Below are positions 38,446 to 47,351 of a stretch of DNA of 64,000 nucleotides, piece after piece. Source of the stretch: an uncultured Alphaproteobacteria bacterium (lineage in GTDB: Bacteria > Pseudomonadota > Alphaproteobacteria > HIMB59 > GCA-002718135); the NCBI GenBank assembly GCA_902621305.1, contig CACNLM010000007.1:1-64000 (forward strand). The letters are read 5' to 3'. Every line of letters starts with the position of its first letter. The first letter of the stretch is position 1. The position numbers were made by a program, and so were the translations under genes. A model generated the notes under the pieces. That model had not been told where the DNA came from. It worked only from the letters and a program-made list of their open reading frames with translations, and did no database searches.

Positions 38446-39735
38446 TTAAAATGCCTCACTATAAATTGGATATTTTTTACAAAGCTCAATTACATCCTTT
38501 CTTGTTTTATTAAAAACTACATTTCTCTCATTTTCTCCAAGTAAAAGACTATCTAAAATATCAGCAATCATATTTCCGACTTGTTCAAAATCTTTCTGAT
38601 TAAAACCTCTGGTCGTAGCAGCTGCTGTACCAAATCTAAGTCCACTAGTTATTTTTGGTGGATTAGGATCATATGGAATTGCATTTTTGTTACATGCCAA
38701 TCCAACTTCTTCTAAAATTTTTTCAGCTTTATCACCAGTTAAACCTTTTGGTGTCAAGTCTAACCAAACTATATGTGAATCTGTGCCTCCTGTAACAATT
38801 CTAAATCCTCTATCAACTAAAGTTTTTGCCATAATTTTAGCACTAGCAATTACATTTTTAATATATTCTTCGAATTCAGGTTTGAGTGCTTCGCCAAAGC
38901 AAACAGCTCTAGCTGCAATTACATGCATTAATGGACCACCTTGTAATCCTGGGAAAACAGCAGAATTAATTTTTTTATATAAATCCTCATGATTAGTTAA
39001 AATCATTGCACTTCTTGCACCTCTTAAAGTTTTGTGAGTAGTTGAAGTTACTACATGTGCATGCTCAATTGGATTTGGATATTGTTTACCAGCAACCAAA
39101 CCAGAATAATGAGCCATATCAACTAAAAAATATGCTCCTACTTTATCAGCTATTTCTCTAAATTTTTTCCAATCTATTGTTCTAGGATAAGCGGATGCTC
39201 CCGCTATTATCATTTTTGGTTTATGCTCTAAAGCTAAAGCTTCAACTTCATCATAATCAATTAAATCTTTATCATTGCCTTCTTTTTTTACACCGTATTG
39301 TACAGCATTAAACCATTTTCCAGATAGATTAGGTTTTGCTCCATGAGTTAAGTGACCACCTGATGCAAGTGACATACCTAAAATAGTATCATGCGGTTGA
39401 AGTAATGCTAGAAAGACCGCTTGGTTTGCCTGTGCTCCACTATGCGGTTGTAGATTTGCAAATTTACAATTAAAAAGTTTTTTAACTCTTTCTAAAGCAA
39501 TCTCTTCAGCTTGATCAACAAATTCACACCCACCATAATATCGTTTACCAGGATACCCTTCTGCATATTTATTTGTCATAACAGAACCTTGAGCATTTAA
39601 AATTGATCTTGATGCAATGTTTTCAGATGCAATCAATTCTATTTGGTTTTGCTGTCTTTCTAATTCACGGCTTAAAGTTCCGTAAACCTCTGGGTCTGCT
39701 TCTTTAATTCCTTTAGTAAACAAATCTGAAATCAT
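38446..39735 (-). CDS. glyA: Serine hydroxymethyltransferase
   Basis: 429 residues, PLP enzyme interconverting serine and glycine with folate one-carbon units. The N-terminal [31 protein letters not shown], and the PLP lysine region [19 protein letters not shown] (about Lys235) are diagnostic. It overlaps rpiB by 4 bp and abuts nrdR. Confidence 0.97.
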   Translation of the reverse strand: MISDLFTKGIKEADPEVYGTLSRELERQQNQIELIASENIASRSILNAQGSVMTNKYAEGYPGKRYYGGCEFVDQAEEIALERVKKLFNCKFANLQPHSGAQANQAVFLALLQPHDTILGMSLASGGHLTHGAKPNLSGKWFNAVQYGVKKEGNDKDLIDYDEVEALALEHKPKMIIAGASAYPRTIDWKKFREIADKVGAYFLVDMAHYSGLVAGKQYPNPIEHAHVVTSTTHKTLRGARSAMILTNHEDLYKKINSAVFPGLQGGPLMHVIAARAVCFGEALKPEFEEYIKNVIASAKIMAKTLVDRGFRIVTGGTDSHIVWLDLTPKGLTGDKAEKILEEVGLACNKNAIPYDPNPPKITSGLRFGTAAATTRGFNQKDFEQVGNMIADILDSLLLGENERNVVFNKTRKDVIELCKKYPIYSEAF

Positions 39736-40151
39736 AATTTTTTAATCCTTCTTTTGTGTCGTCCTGACTCAAACTTTGTAGAAAGAAAAGCCTGAACACT
39801 TTTTTTTGCCTCGCTAGTATTTATAAATCTACCTGGTAAAACTAGTACATTAGCATCATTGTGCTTTCTTATCAATCTTGCTATTTTTGAATTATTAGCA
39901 AGACCAGCCCTTATTCCTTTTTTTCTATTAGCTGCAATACTCATACCAACACCAGTTCCACAGATTAGAATACCAACATTTTTCTTATTCTTAAGAACCT
40001 CTCTAGTTAATTTGTGTGCAAAATCAGGATAGTCAACACTCTCATCTGTCTTTGTCCCTAAATCATTAATTTTTGGAAAATTCTTTAACAATTTGGTTTT
40101 GAGATCAAATCCAGCATGGTCTGAGGCAATGTATATATTCTTATTTTGCAT
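39732..40151 (-). CDS. rpiB: Ribose-5-phosphate isomerase B
   Basis: 139 residues. [13 protein letters not shown] at the N-terminus, [15 protein letters not shown] and [14 protein letters not shown] are typical of RpiB/LacAB. It interconverts ribose-5-phosphate and ribulose-5-phosphate, which also supplies the riboflavin pathway encoded downstream. It heads the rpiB-glyA-nrdR-rib run and diverges from the acyl-CoA dehydrogenase gene across 51 bp. Confidence 0.94.
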   Translation of the reverse strand: MQNKNIYIASDHAGFDLKTKLLKNFPKINDLGTKTDESVDYPDFAHKLTREVLKNKKNVGILICGTGVGMSIAANRKKGIRAGLANNSKIARLIRKHNDANVLVLPGRFINTSEAKKSVQAFLSTKFESGRHKRRIKKL

Positions 40152-40202
40152 AATAATTTTTGTGGTTATTTACATTAAAATGATGATATTGGCTAATATT
40201 GT

Positions 40203-41378
40203 ATGAAAGAAAATAATTGGTTTGATCCATTTTATATTCAAAGTCATTTAAGTGAAGAAGAAAGTAATATTCAGAAAAATGTTAGGGATTTTTGTAATAA
40301 TGAACTCAAACCTAGAGTAGTTGAAAGCAATAGAAAAAATGAATTTGATCAAGACCTCTATCCAAAATTTGGATCACTTGGAGTTTTAGGGCAAACAGTT
40401 AAAACACACGGTGGTTCTGGTACATCAAATTTAGCATATGGACTTGTAGCATATGAATTTGAAAAAATAGATAGCAGCTACAGATCTTCAATTTCTGTTC
40501 AATCTTCACTGGTAATACATCCAATTAATGAATTTGGATCTCAGGAACAAAAAGATAAATACCTTCCTCCATTAATTAAAGGAGAAAAAATTGGTTGCTT
40601 TGGTTTGACAGAAAGCGAAGCTGGCTCTGATCCTACTTCGATGAAAACTTCATTTAAAAAAACTAAAGATGGATATATTATAAATGGATCTAAAAACTGG
40701 ATTACGAATGCTCCAATTGCTGACATTTTTATTATTTGGGCTATTGAAGAAAACAAAGACCATAAAAGTATAAAAGGTTTTATAATTGAAAAAAATACTG
40801 AAGGATTAAATACTTCAACAATAGAAAATAAAACAAGCTTAAAAATTAGTCCAACTGGTCAAATAATTTTAAACAATGTTTTTGTTCCAAATAATTTGTG
40901 TTTGGAAAATACCGAAGGATGGAAATCAGTTTTCAGTTGTCTCAATAAAGCAAGATTTGGAATTAGCTGGGGTGTATTAGGTTCAGCCTCTGAATGTTGG
41001 TTAATTGCAAAAGACTATGTAGAAAATAGAATTATGTTTAAAAAACCTTTAGCATCAAATCAATTAATTCAAAAAAAATTATCTGAGATGCAAATAGAGA
41101 TAAATTTAGGATTGGCATCATGTATTTTAAGTTCTAAAGCTCTAGATGATGGAAAGGATATCATTAATGCAATTAGTATTTTAAAAAAAAATAACTGTAA
41201 AAAATCTTTAGATATAATTAGAAATGCCCGTGATATGCTTGGTGCAAATGGGCTATTAGAAGAATATCATATCATGAGACATTTGGTTAACTTAGAAACA
41301 GTTAAAACTTACGAGGGTGCAGAAGATATTCATTCACTTATTTTAGGCAAAAATCAGACAGGAATTTCTAGTTTTTAA
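40203..41378 (+). CDS. gcdH: Acyl-CoA dehydrogenase, glutaryl-CoA dehydrogenase-like
   Basis: 391 residues. SSYRSSISVQSSLVIHPI, IGCFGLTESEAGSDPTSM and the catalytic-glutamate segment KTYEGAEDIHSLILGKNQTG place it nearest to glutaryl-CoA dehydrogenase, which forms crotonyl-CoA in lysine/tryptophan breakdown. That last motif usually reads TYEGTHDIHALILG; here Thr-His is replaced by Ala-Glu. A related short-chain substrate is possible. It stands alone, 104 bp before the TRAP cluster. Confidence 0.88.
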   Translation: MKENNWFDPFYIQSHLSEEESNIQKNVRDFCNNELKPRVVESNRKNEFDQDLYPKFGSLGVLGQTVKTHGGSGTSNLAYGLVAYEFEKIDSSYRSSISVQSSLVIHPINEFGSQEQKDKYLPPLIKGEKIGCFGLTESEAGSDPTSMKTSFKKTKDGYIINGSKNWITNAPIADIFIIWAIEENKDHKSIKGFIIEKNTEGLNTSTIENKTSLKISPTGQIILNNVFVPNNLCLENTEGWKSVFSCLNKARFGISWGVLGSASECWLIAKDYVENRIMFKKPLASNQLIQKKLSEMQIEINLGLASCILSSKALDDGKDIINAISILKKNNCKKSLDIIRNARDMLGANGLLEEYHIMRHLVNLETVKTYEGAEDIHSLILGKNQTGISSF

Positions 41379-41482
41379 TAATTTTTTTATTATTTATATT
41401 ATTTGAAATTGATAGATTTTCTATTTTTGTATAATTCTATTAATAAATTAATTAATTTATTCATATAATCTCGGGAGGACAT

Positions 41483-42589
41483 ATGAAAAAAAACTTTAAA
41501 AGACGTGACTTCCTTAAAAAGGCAGGAATTGGTGCAGCAGCTGCAACAGCCGTTTCATCTTTTCCAGCTCCAGCTATTGCAGCTGATAGAATAGAAGTCA
41601 ACTGCGTTGCTACTTGGGGTAGAGGCTATCCTGGACTAGGTACAGGAGCTGAAGCTGTTTCTCAAAGAATATCAGACTTAAGTGATGGTCGTATTGTTGT
41701 AAATCACTTTGCTGGCGGAGAAAGAGTAGGGCCATTAGATGTATTCACAGAAGTTACATCTGGAAATGCCCAAATGTATAATAGTGCTGACTACTATTGG
41801 ATTGGACAACATCCAGGTTGGGGTTTCTTTGCGGCAGTTCCTTTTGGAATGATAGCAACTGAAATCAACGGATGGATACGACATGGTGGCGGACAAGAAC
41901 TTTGGGATGAACTTGGTGATGAATTTGGTTTGAAAAACTTTATGGCTGGAAACTCTGGTGTTCAAATGGGTGGATGGTTTAATAAAGAAATTAATTCTCC
42001 AGATGATTTCAAAGGTCTTAAAATGAGAATTCCTGGATTAGGTGGAATGATGATGTCTAAACTTGGTTTATCTGTTGTAGGTGTGCCAGGTGGACAAATA
42101 TATGAAAACTTGATCAATGGAACAATCGATGCAACAGAATGGGTAGGACCATGGAATGATGAAAGATCAAGATTCTATGAAGCCGCAAAGTATTATTACT
42201 GGCCTGGATGTCATGAACCAGGAACATTAATAACACTAGGTTGTAATAAATCTTGGTTAACAAGTTTAAGCAAAACAGATCAAATGATTATTGAGCATGC
42301 TTCAACAGTTCAAAACGAAAGAATGTTGACTGAATATAATGCAAATAATGGAGCTGCATTGCAGAGACTTGTGAATGATCATGGTGTAGAGCTAAGAGAA
42401 TTCAACGAAGATGTTATCGACGCAATGGGTGAAGCAGCAGAACAACTGTATGAAGAACTTGCTGAAGGTAATGAACTAACTGGAAGAATTCTTGCAAGCT
42501 TTAGAAAATCAAGAAGTGAAATAAGTGGTTGGCTAGAAAAAGCTGACTCAGCTTTCTTTACTCAAAGAAATAGAGTACTTGAAGGTTAA
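41483..42589 (+). CDS. TRAP transporter solute-binding protein (DctP/TakP-like), Tat-exported
   Basis: 368 residues. A twin-arginine signal FKRRDFLKKAGIG is followed by an Ala-rich core ending at PAIAAD (about residue 34), so it is exported folded. The mature protein has the RIPGLGG segment whose arginine binds the carboxylate, and IDATEWVGPWNDE as in TakP alpha-keto-acid receptors. The ligand is probably an organic or keto acid. A strong Shine-Dalgarno GGGAGG lies 4 nt before the ATG. A terminator follows the gene, before the permease genes. Confidence 0.9.
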   Translation: MKKNFKRRDFLKKAGIGAAAATAVSSFPAPAIAADRIEVNCVATWGRGYPGLGTGAEAVSQRISDLSDGRIVVNHFAGGERVGPLDVFTEVTSGNAQMYNSADYYWIGQHPGWGFFAAVPFGMIATEINGWIRHGGGQELWDELGDEFGLKNFMAGNSGVQMGGWFNKEINSPDDFKGLKMRIPGLGGMMMSKLGLSVVGVPGGQIYENLINGTIDATEWVGPWNDERSRFYEAAKYYYWPGCHEPGTLITLGCNKSWLTSLSKTDQMIIEHASTVQNERMLTEYNANNGAALQRLVNDHGVELREFNEDVIDAMGEAAEQLYEELAEGNELTGRILASFRKSRSEISGWLEKADSAFFTQRNRVLEG

Positions 42590-42601
42590 ATTTTAAATTA
42601 T

Positions 42602-42629
42602 GTGGGGAGTTTCCTCCCCACTTTTTTTT
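42602..42629 (+). terminator. Intrinsic terminator between TRAP receptor and permeases
   Basis: Stem GTGGGGAG/CTCCCCAC (8 bp, loop TTTC, 42602-42621) followed by eight T residues (42622-42629). The T-tract ends exactly at the ATG of the small permease gene. Partial termination would make the receptor more abundant than the membrane subunits. Confidence 0.9.
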
Positions 42630-43550
42630 ATGAATATTTCAAATATTTCTAAATTTTTTTCAATTGGTTTAATCTTAATAGTATTTGCATTTATAGTTAA
42701 TAATTATTTAACTTTCGCAGGTGATTGGCCTGGAGCGTTTACAATATATAATTCAGCAAATATATATTCATCGTTTCAATTTTTTCTTTATGTATTAGCA
42801 ATTATTTTTCCATTAATATTTATTTATTATAATAAAAAACTGGATAATTTGACTCTTGCCAATAACCTTGAAAGAGTTAATGATTTTATAATTAGATTTG
42901 GTTTTTGGTCAGTATTAATAATAGGAATAATTGACGCCATAATTTCTTTTCTAATAATTGAAGGTTTCCTTGAACAAATGATCGGAAAAAGTTGGAACAT
43001 AAAATTTTCAAATAATTCTTTTCGAGCCCCATATGTTCATTTTCCTCTATTATTTGTATCATTAATTTTTGCATATTACTTCAGAGCTCTCAATTTCTAC
43101 TGGTTAGCATTTCTTGTTGTAATTGCAGAATTTCAAATTGTTATTTTAAGATTTGTTTTTTCATATGAACAAACTTTAATGAGCGATCTTGTGAGATTTT
43201 GGTATGGAAGCTTATTTTTATTTGGAAGTTATTATACTTTAATTAAAGATGGCCACGTTAGAGTTGATGTTTTGTATACTAATTTTAGTGAAAAAAATAA
43301 AGCAAGAGTAAATCTTTTTGGAAGTTTATTACTGGGTATTCCACTTTGCTTAACTGTATTCTTTCTTGGGATGTATTGTAAACAATGTGTTTTAAATCAA
43401 CCAATAATGAATTTTGAAACATCTCAAAGTACCCAAGGAATGAATATCAAATATTTAATGGCGGGTTTTTTAATAATATTTGCTCTTACAATGCTGATAC
43501 AATTTATAATTTATTCATTAAGAAGTTTAGAAGTAATTAGAAAGAATTAA
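42630..43550 (+). CDS. TRAP transporter small permease (DctQ-like)
   Basis: 306 residues, longer than the usual ~170-200. The C-terminal half (about 165-306) is the DctQ four-helix domain with WYGSLFLFGSYYTLIKDGHVRVDVLY. The N-terminal 160 residues add about three hydrophobic helices. The ATG at 42630 is preferred over an in-frame ATG at 42600 because the latter lies in the terminator hairpin. No Shine-Dalgarno sequence precedes it. The large permease starts 2 bp later. Confidence 0.85.
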   Translation: MNISNISKFFSIGLILIVFAFIVNNYLTFAGDWPGAFTIYNSANIYSSFQFFLYVLAIIFPLIFIYYNKKLDNLTLANNLERVNDFIIRFGFWSVLIIGIIDAIISFLIIEGFLEQMIGKSWNIKFSNNSFRAPYVHFPLLFVSLIFAYYFRALNFYWLAFLVVIAEFQIVILRFVFSYEQTLMSDLVRFWYGSLFLFGSYYTLIKDGHVRVDVLYTNFSEKNKARVNLFGSLLLGIPLCLTVFFLGMYCKQCVLNQPIMNFETSQSTQGMNIKYLMAGFLIIFALTMLIQFIIYSLRSLEVIRKN

Positions 43551-43552
43551 TA

Positions 43553-46195
43553 ATGGAATTATTTTTTCTTTTTTTATTAATATTTTTAATGGCATTTGCA
43601 CTTGCTTCTGGATATCCATTAGCTTTTGCTCTTCCTGGTTCAGCTATTATATCAATATTTTTAGCTGGTTTAGCAGGATATTTAATTGAAGGTAATCCAA
43701 ACGAATATTTTATATCTGATGGTCCTTTTCAATGGCTTAATGCAGGAATAACAAATTTCCGAGGAGTATATTGGGAGGTAGAAAGAGATACATTGATAGC
43801 AATACCTCTTTTTATTTTTATGGGAATAATGCTTGAAAAATCAAAAATTGCAGAAGATCTATTGATAAGTATGGGGCAATTATTTGGACCTATTCCGGGT
43901 GGATTAGGTATTTCTGTAATATTTGTTGGTGCATTATTAGCTGCTACGACAGGCATTGTAGGGGCTACGGTAGTTGCGATGGGTTTAATTTCTTTACCAG
44001 CGATGATGAAAAATAATTATAATAAATCACTTGCGTCTGGAATTGTTTGTTCTTCTGGTACACTTGGTCAAATAATTCCACCTTCAATTGTCCTTATTAT
44101 TTTGTCAGATCAATTGGCATCTGCTTCAGATGCAGCAGATAATATGAGAATAGAAAATTATAAAAACGTAACTGGCTCTACAAATATACCGAGTCAATTT
44201 AGTGTAGATTCAGTCAGTGCTGGGAATATGTTTTTAGGAGCTTTCTTACCAGGGTTAGTTCTTGTTGGTCTATACATGTTATATGTTTTACTAATTGGAA
44301 TATTTAAAAAAGAAGCGGTACCTCCAGTAGAATATGAAGGAAATTATGACAGAGATTTCTTTAGGAGAGTTTTTCTTTCGCTTGTCCCACCATTAGCATT
44401 AATTTTTGTAGTTTTAGGCTCAATATTACTTGGTATAGCAACAGTAAATCAAGCAGGTGCCATAGGTGCTGTTGGTGCAGGTGTGATGGGTGGTTATAGA
44501 TTGTATGATAAAAAAAATAAATATACACCAGCTTTAATAACTATAATTTCATTAATAGTAATAACCTTTATTGTAATAAATTTTCAACTTAATGTTAAAA
44601 ATATTTCATCAACATCAGAAGTGGTGGCTTTAGTAATTGCAATATTTGCAGTTATATTTTTACTTGTTGGTGTTGTTTGGAGTTTTTGGAGAACATTTAA
44701 AATAAATAATGTTTTAAAAAACGTAATGATTGAAACAAGTTTAACTACTTCAATGGTTTTTATAATTCTGATTGGGGCTGCAATGTTAACAGCAGCTTTT
44801 AGAGGTTTTGGAGGTGAAGAAATAGTTAAGGATTTTCTAACTAGTCTTCCTGGAGGTTTTTGGACACAATTTATAGTTGTAATGGCAGTTATATTTATAC
44901 TAGGTTTTTTTTTAGATTTCATAGAAATTGCTATTGTTGTTGTTCCTATAGTTGCACCGATACTATTAGCTGAAACATCAGCAAATGTTACTGCAGTTTG
45001 GTTGGGTGTAATGATTGGTGTAAATATGCAAACTTCATTTTTAACTCCACCATTTGGATTTTCACTATTTTATCTAAGAGGGGTAGCACCAAAATCAATA
45101 AAAACGACTGAAATTTGGAAAGGTGCAAGCGTGTTTATAGTACTTCAATTAGTTGGTTTAGGTGTAGTTGGATATTTTCCACAATTAGTAAATTATTTAC
45201 CTCTTAGATCTTATTATTCATCAGAAGTTTCTCCTCCTCCAATTAATCCTAAACTTCAAGAATGTTTAATAGATTATTCTTATAATAAATATGAAGAAAA
45301 TTTTTCTGAATCAATATTAATTACAAATAACCTAATGACTACCAATATTGATTTTTTACCAGAGAAACAAAATAAAAATTTTACTAATATGCTTAATAAC
45401 ATCAATGATTCAAAGAATTTGATAGAAGAAGTAAAATTATCACGTAAAAATTTTAATGATTACTCAATTAATTATAAGCCACTTCACACAAAAGTAAGGA
45501 ATATTGAAAAAAATATTTATAAGAAATTGACAAAGATAGAAAAAATTAAAAAAGAAATTAGACTTGAAACTGAACTTAATGAAATTCAAAAGTTTGAAGA
45601 GGAAATTTTTGAATTAGAAAATGAAATTGAGAGTATAAAAATGACAATTCCATCAAATTGGAAAGAGGAAAATGATAATTTCAAAACAATATTAGATAAT
45701 TTTAAGAAAAAGAAACTTAGTTATAATAAATCAGTAGATAACTCATTTAATGATTTACAAAAATTTATCAAAATTTTTCAAAATGCTGATGAATTTTCAA
45801 AATTAGAAATTAATTTTAATGAGTTATTAAATAATATTAATGAAGAGAGAGATGGAATTGAAGAAATAATTAAAAATTTTGAGAGATTATTTAATTCTTT
45901 TACTGACACTTCAAACATTACAAAACCAATCAAAAAAGCAAGAAAATTGTTGAAAAAAAATTACAATAAGAAAACAGAAGCATTAGTTTTAATTAATGAA
46001 GCAAAAAAAATATACAATTTTGAAAAAAATTGGAGATTGGATGGTAATAAAATTATCTTAAGTGATTTAATTAAATTATCTGAAACTGGTACTGAGACTT
46101 TTGGATTAAGAAAACAAGAGAAACTTAATAAAGAGCAAGCTATTTATTTAGCTTCATGTAAATCTGTACATGAAGATATTTCTTTATATTTTTAG
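43553..46195 (+). CDS. TRAP transporter large permease (DctM-like) with C-terminal coiled-coil extension
   Basis: 880 residues. The first ~555 form the multi-helix DctM transporter, with FIFMGIMLEKSKIAEDLL, SSGTLGQIIPPSIVLIIL and MIGVNMQTSFLTPPFGFSLF intact. An extra polar periplasmic or cytoplasmic stretch lies at about 185-225. From about residue 556 to 880 the chain is hydrophilic and Lys/Glu/Asn-rich, with heptad-like stretches (KIEKIKKEIRLETELNEIQK) and no membrane segment. DctM proteins are commonly 425-600 residues. The stop overlaps the convergent methyltransferase gene by 4 bp. Confidence 0.9.
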   Translation: MELFFLFLLIFLMAFALASGYPLAFALPGSAIISIFLAGLAGYLIEGNPNEYFISDGPFQWLNAGITNFRGVYWEVERDTLIAIPLFIFMGIMLEKSKIAEDLLISMGQLFGPIPGGLGISVIFVGALLAATTGIVGATVVAMGLISLPAMMKNNYNKSLASGIVCSSGTLGQIIPPSIVLIILSDQLASASDAADNMRIENYKNVTGSTNIPSQFSVDSVSAGNMFLGAFLPGLVLVGLYMLYVLLIGIFKKEAVPPVEYEGNYDRDFFRRVFLSLVPPLALIFVVLGSILLGIATVNQAGAIGAVGAGVMGGYRLYDKKNKYTPALITIISLIVITFIVINFQLNVKNISSTSEVVALVIAIFAVIFLLVGVVWSFWRTFKINNVLKNVMIETSLTTSMVFIILIGAAMLTAAFRGFGGEEIVKDFLTSLPGGFWTQFIVVMAVIFILGFFLDFIEIAIVVVPIVAPILLAETSANVTAVWLGVMIGVNMQTSFLTPPFGFSLFYLRGVAPKSIKTTEIWKGASVFIVLQLVGLGVVGYFPQLVNYLPLRSYYSSEVSPPPINPKLQECLIDYSYNKYEENFSESILITNNLMTTNIDFLPEKQNKNFTNMLNNINDSKNLIEEVKLSRKNFNDYSINYKPLHTKVRNIEKNIYKKLTKIEKIKKEIRLETELNEIQKFEEEIFELENEIESIKMTIPSNWKEENDNFKTILDNFKKKKLSYNKSVDNSFNDLQKFIKIFQNADEFSKLEINFNELLNNINEERDGIEEIIKNFERLFNSFTDTSNITKPIKKARKLLKKNYNKKTEALVLINEAKKIYNFEKNWRLDGNKIILSDLIKLSETGTETFGLRKQEKLNKEQAIYLASCKSVHEDISLYF

Positions 46196-47310
46196 TTAAT
46201 TTTTTTTTCTATATCCATTACTATATGAATATAATCCATTGCATGACCTGATGGATTTTCCGTTACTTCCTCAAGATAAGCATTATAAAATTGATCGACA
46301 ATTTGATTTATTTCATTAGGATTTCTTTTTTCTAATGCTGTTTTAAATACAGTTTCTGACCAACTTCTCATTGTTGGTATTAATGTTTCAGCATATTCTT
46401 TTGATGACATAGTAGATTTATTTTTATTATAATGAACTTTAAAAGGGCAATCGGTAAACATAGTTTCGCATTTTTTAAGAATCAACCCAGATTTTGATAT
46501 TTCTGAATTAGGGTCATCAAAAGGTTTTCTAAATTCTTCAACAGTTCTATAATGTTGAGTAAAAGTAGCATTAACAAATTCTTCATTTGTAATAATCCCT
46601 TTTTGCTCTAAATTTTTCCAATGTTTAGTAAAATTATTAAACATGTTATGACCGCCAGTGTTACCTAAATATCGACCCTCTTCATCTATTCCAAAATTTA
46701 TACAAATAAACCTTCCACCTGGAACTAATTCATTTGATCGATTTAATAAAATTGTTTCCCAATCTTTTAGAGCTTGGTTTTTAAATTGTTTTTTTTCTTT
46801 TTCATTTGAGCCTACCATATGAACATGGTTATTTATCAAACATGGTCTTTCTGAAACATAGTGCATTGCAGTCGCAGAGAATCCTAAGGATAAACTATTA
46901 TTAGACATCAATTGTTTATGAAAACCTGTACCACATCCGTGAACGAAAACATTTTCAAATTTATTCTGGTAAGCAAAATTATCATTACCTTGCATTCCTT
47001 GCATCATTCTAAATAAAACTGAAAAGTCATTAGATGCTAAATCAGTATACAACATTTCAATTTCTCTATTATCTCCAGATTTTTTTATTTTTTCAATAAT
47101 ATTAAACCACATTTCTTGACTTGTACCACCATCAGCACTGCCAAAATCAGCTATTCTAAGTTTGTCAACTTTAGGAATATTTTTAAAGGCTTCTTCAATT
47201 AATACTTCCATTTTATCTATAGCATTTTTTGCCCCAACAGTTTTTTGAGAGTAATAACCCTCACCTTTCATTGATAAAACAGATTGTGTATTTAGATTAG
47301 GTTTGTTCAT
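46192..47310 (-). CDS. SABATH-like SAM-dependent carboxyl methyltransferase
   Basis: 372 residues. The N-terminal VLSMKGEGYYSQKTVGAKNA parallels the plant SABATH opening (M-GG-G-SY---S). The SAM site is IADFGSADGGTSQEMW. YTDLASNDFSVLF, FSATAMHYVSERP and VPGGRFICINFG match SABATH topology. The family methylates carboxyl groups of small acids such as salicylate, jasmonate or benzoate; the substrate here is unknown. It lies 41 bp after parC on the same strand. Horizontal origin is possible, but base composition looks like its neighbours. Confidence 0.78.
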   Translation of the reverse strand: MNKPNLNTQSVLSMKGEGYYSQKTVGAKNAIDKMEVLIEEAFKNIPKVDKLRIADFGSADGGTSQEMWFNIIEKIKKSGDNREIEMLYTDLASNDFSVLFRMMQGMQGNDNFAYQNKFENVFVHGCGTGFHKQLMSNNSLSLGFSATAMHYVSERPCLINNHVHMVGSNEKEKKQFKNQALKDWETILLNRSNELVPGGRFICINFGIDEEGRYLGNTGGHNMFNNFTKHWKNLEQKGIITNEEFVNATFTQHYRTVEEFRKPFDDPNSEISKSGLILKKCETMFTDCPFKVHYNKNKSTMSSKEYAETLIPTMRSWSETVFKTALEKRNPNEINQIVDQFYNAYLEEVTENPSGHAMDYIHIVMDIEKKIN

Positions 47311-47351
47311 GTAATAATTTTAAACCTATTGAATTATAATAAAAGTATTTA

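Noticed and set aside
37988..40151. FMN or glycine riboswitch ahead of the rib/glyA genes
   Set aside because: Genes are packed with gaps of a few bases or overlaps, and no riboswitch core was found in the short gap before rpiB.
41403..41435. Promoter for the TRAP receptor gene
   Set aside because: TATAAT at 41430 is good, but the candidate -35 boxes are 15 or 21 bp away; spacing too poor to call.
42600..42629. Longer small-permease start at 42600
   Set aside because: The first ten codons would be the terminator stem and T-tract; ATG 42630 follows directly.
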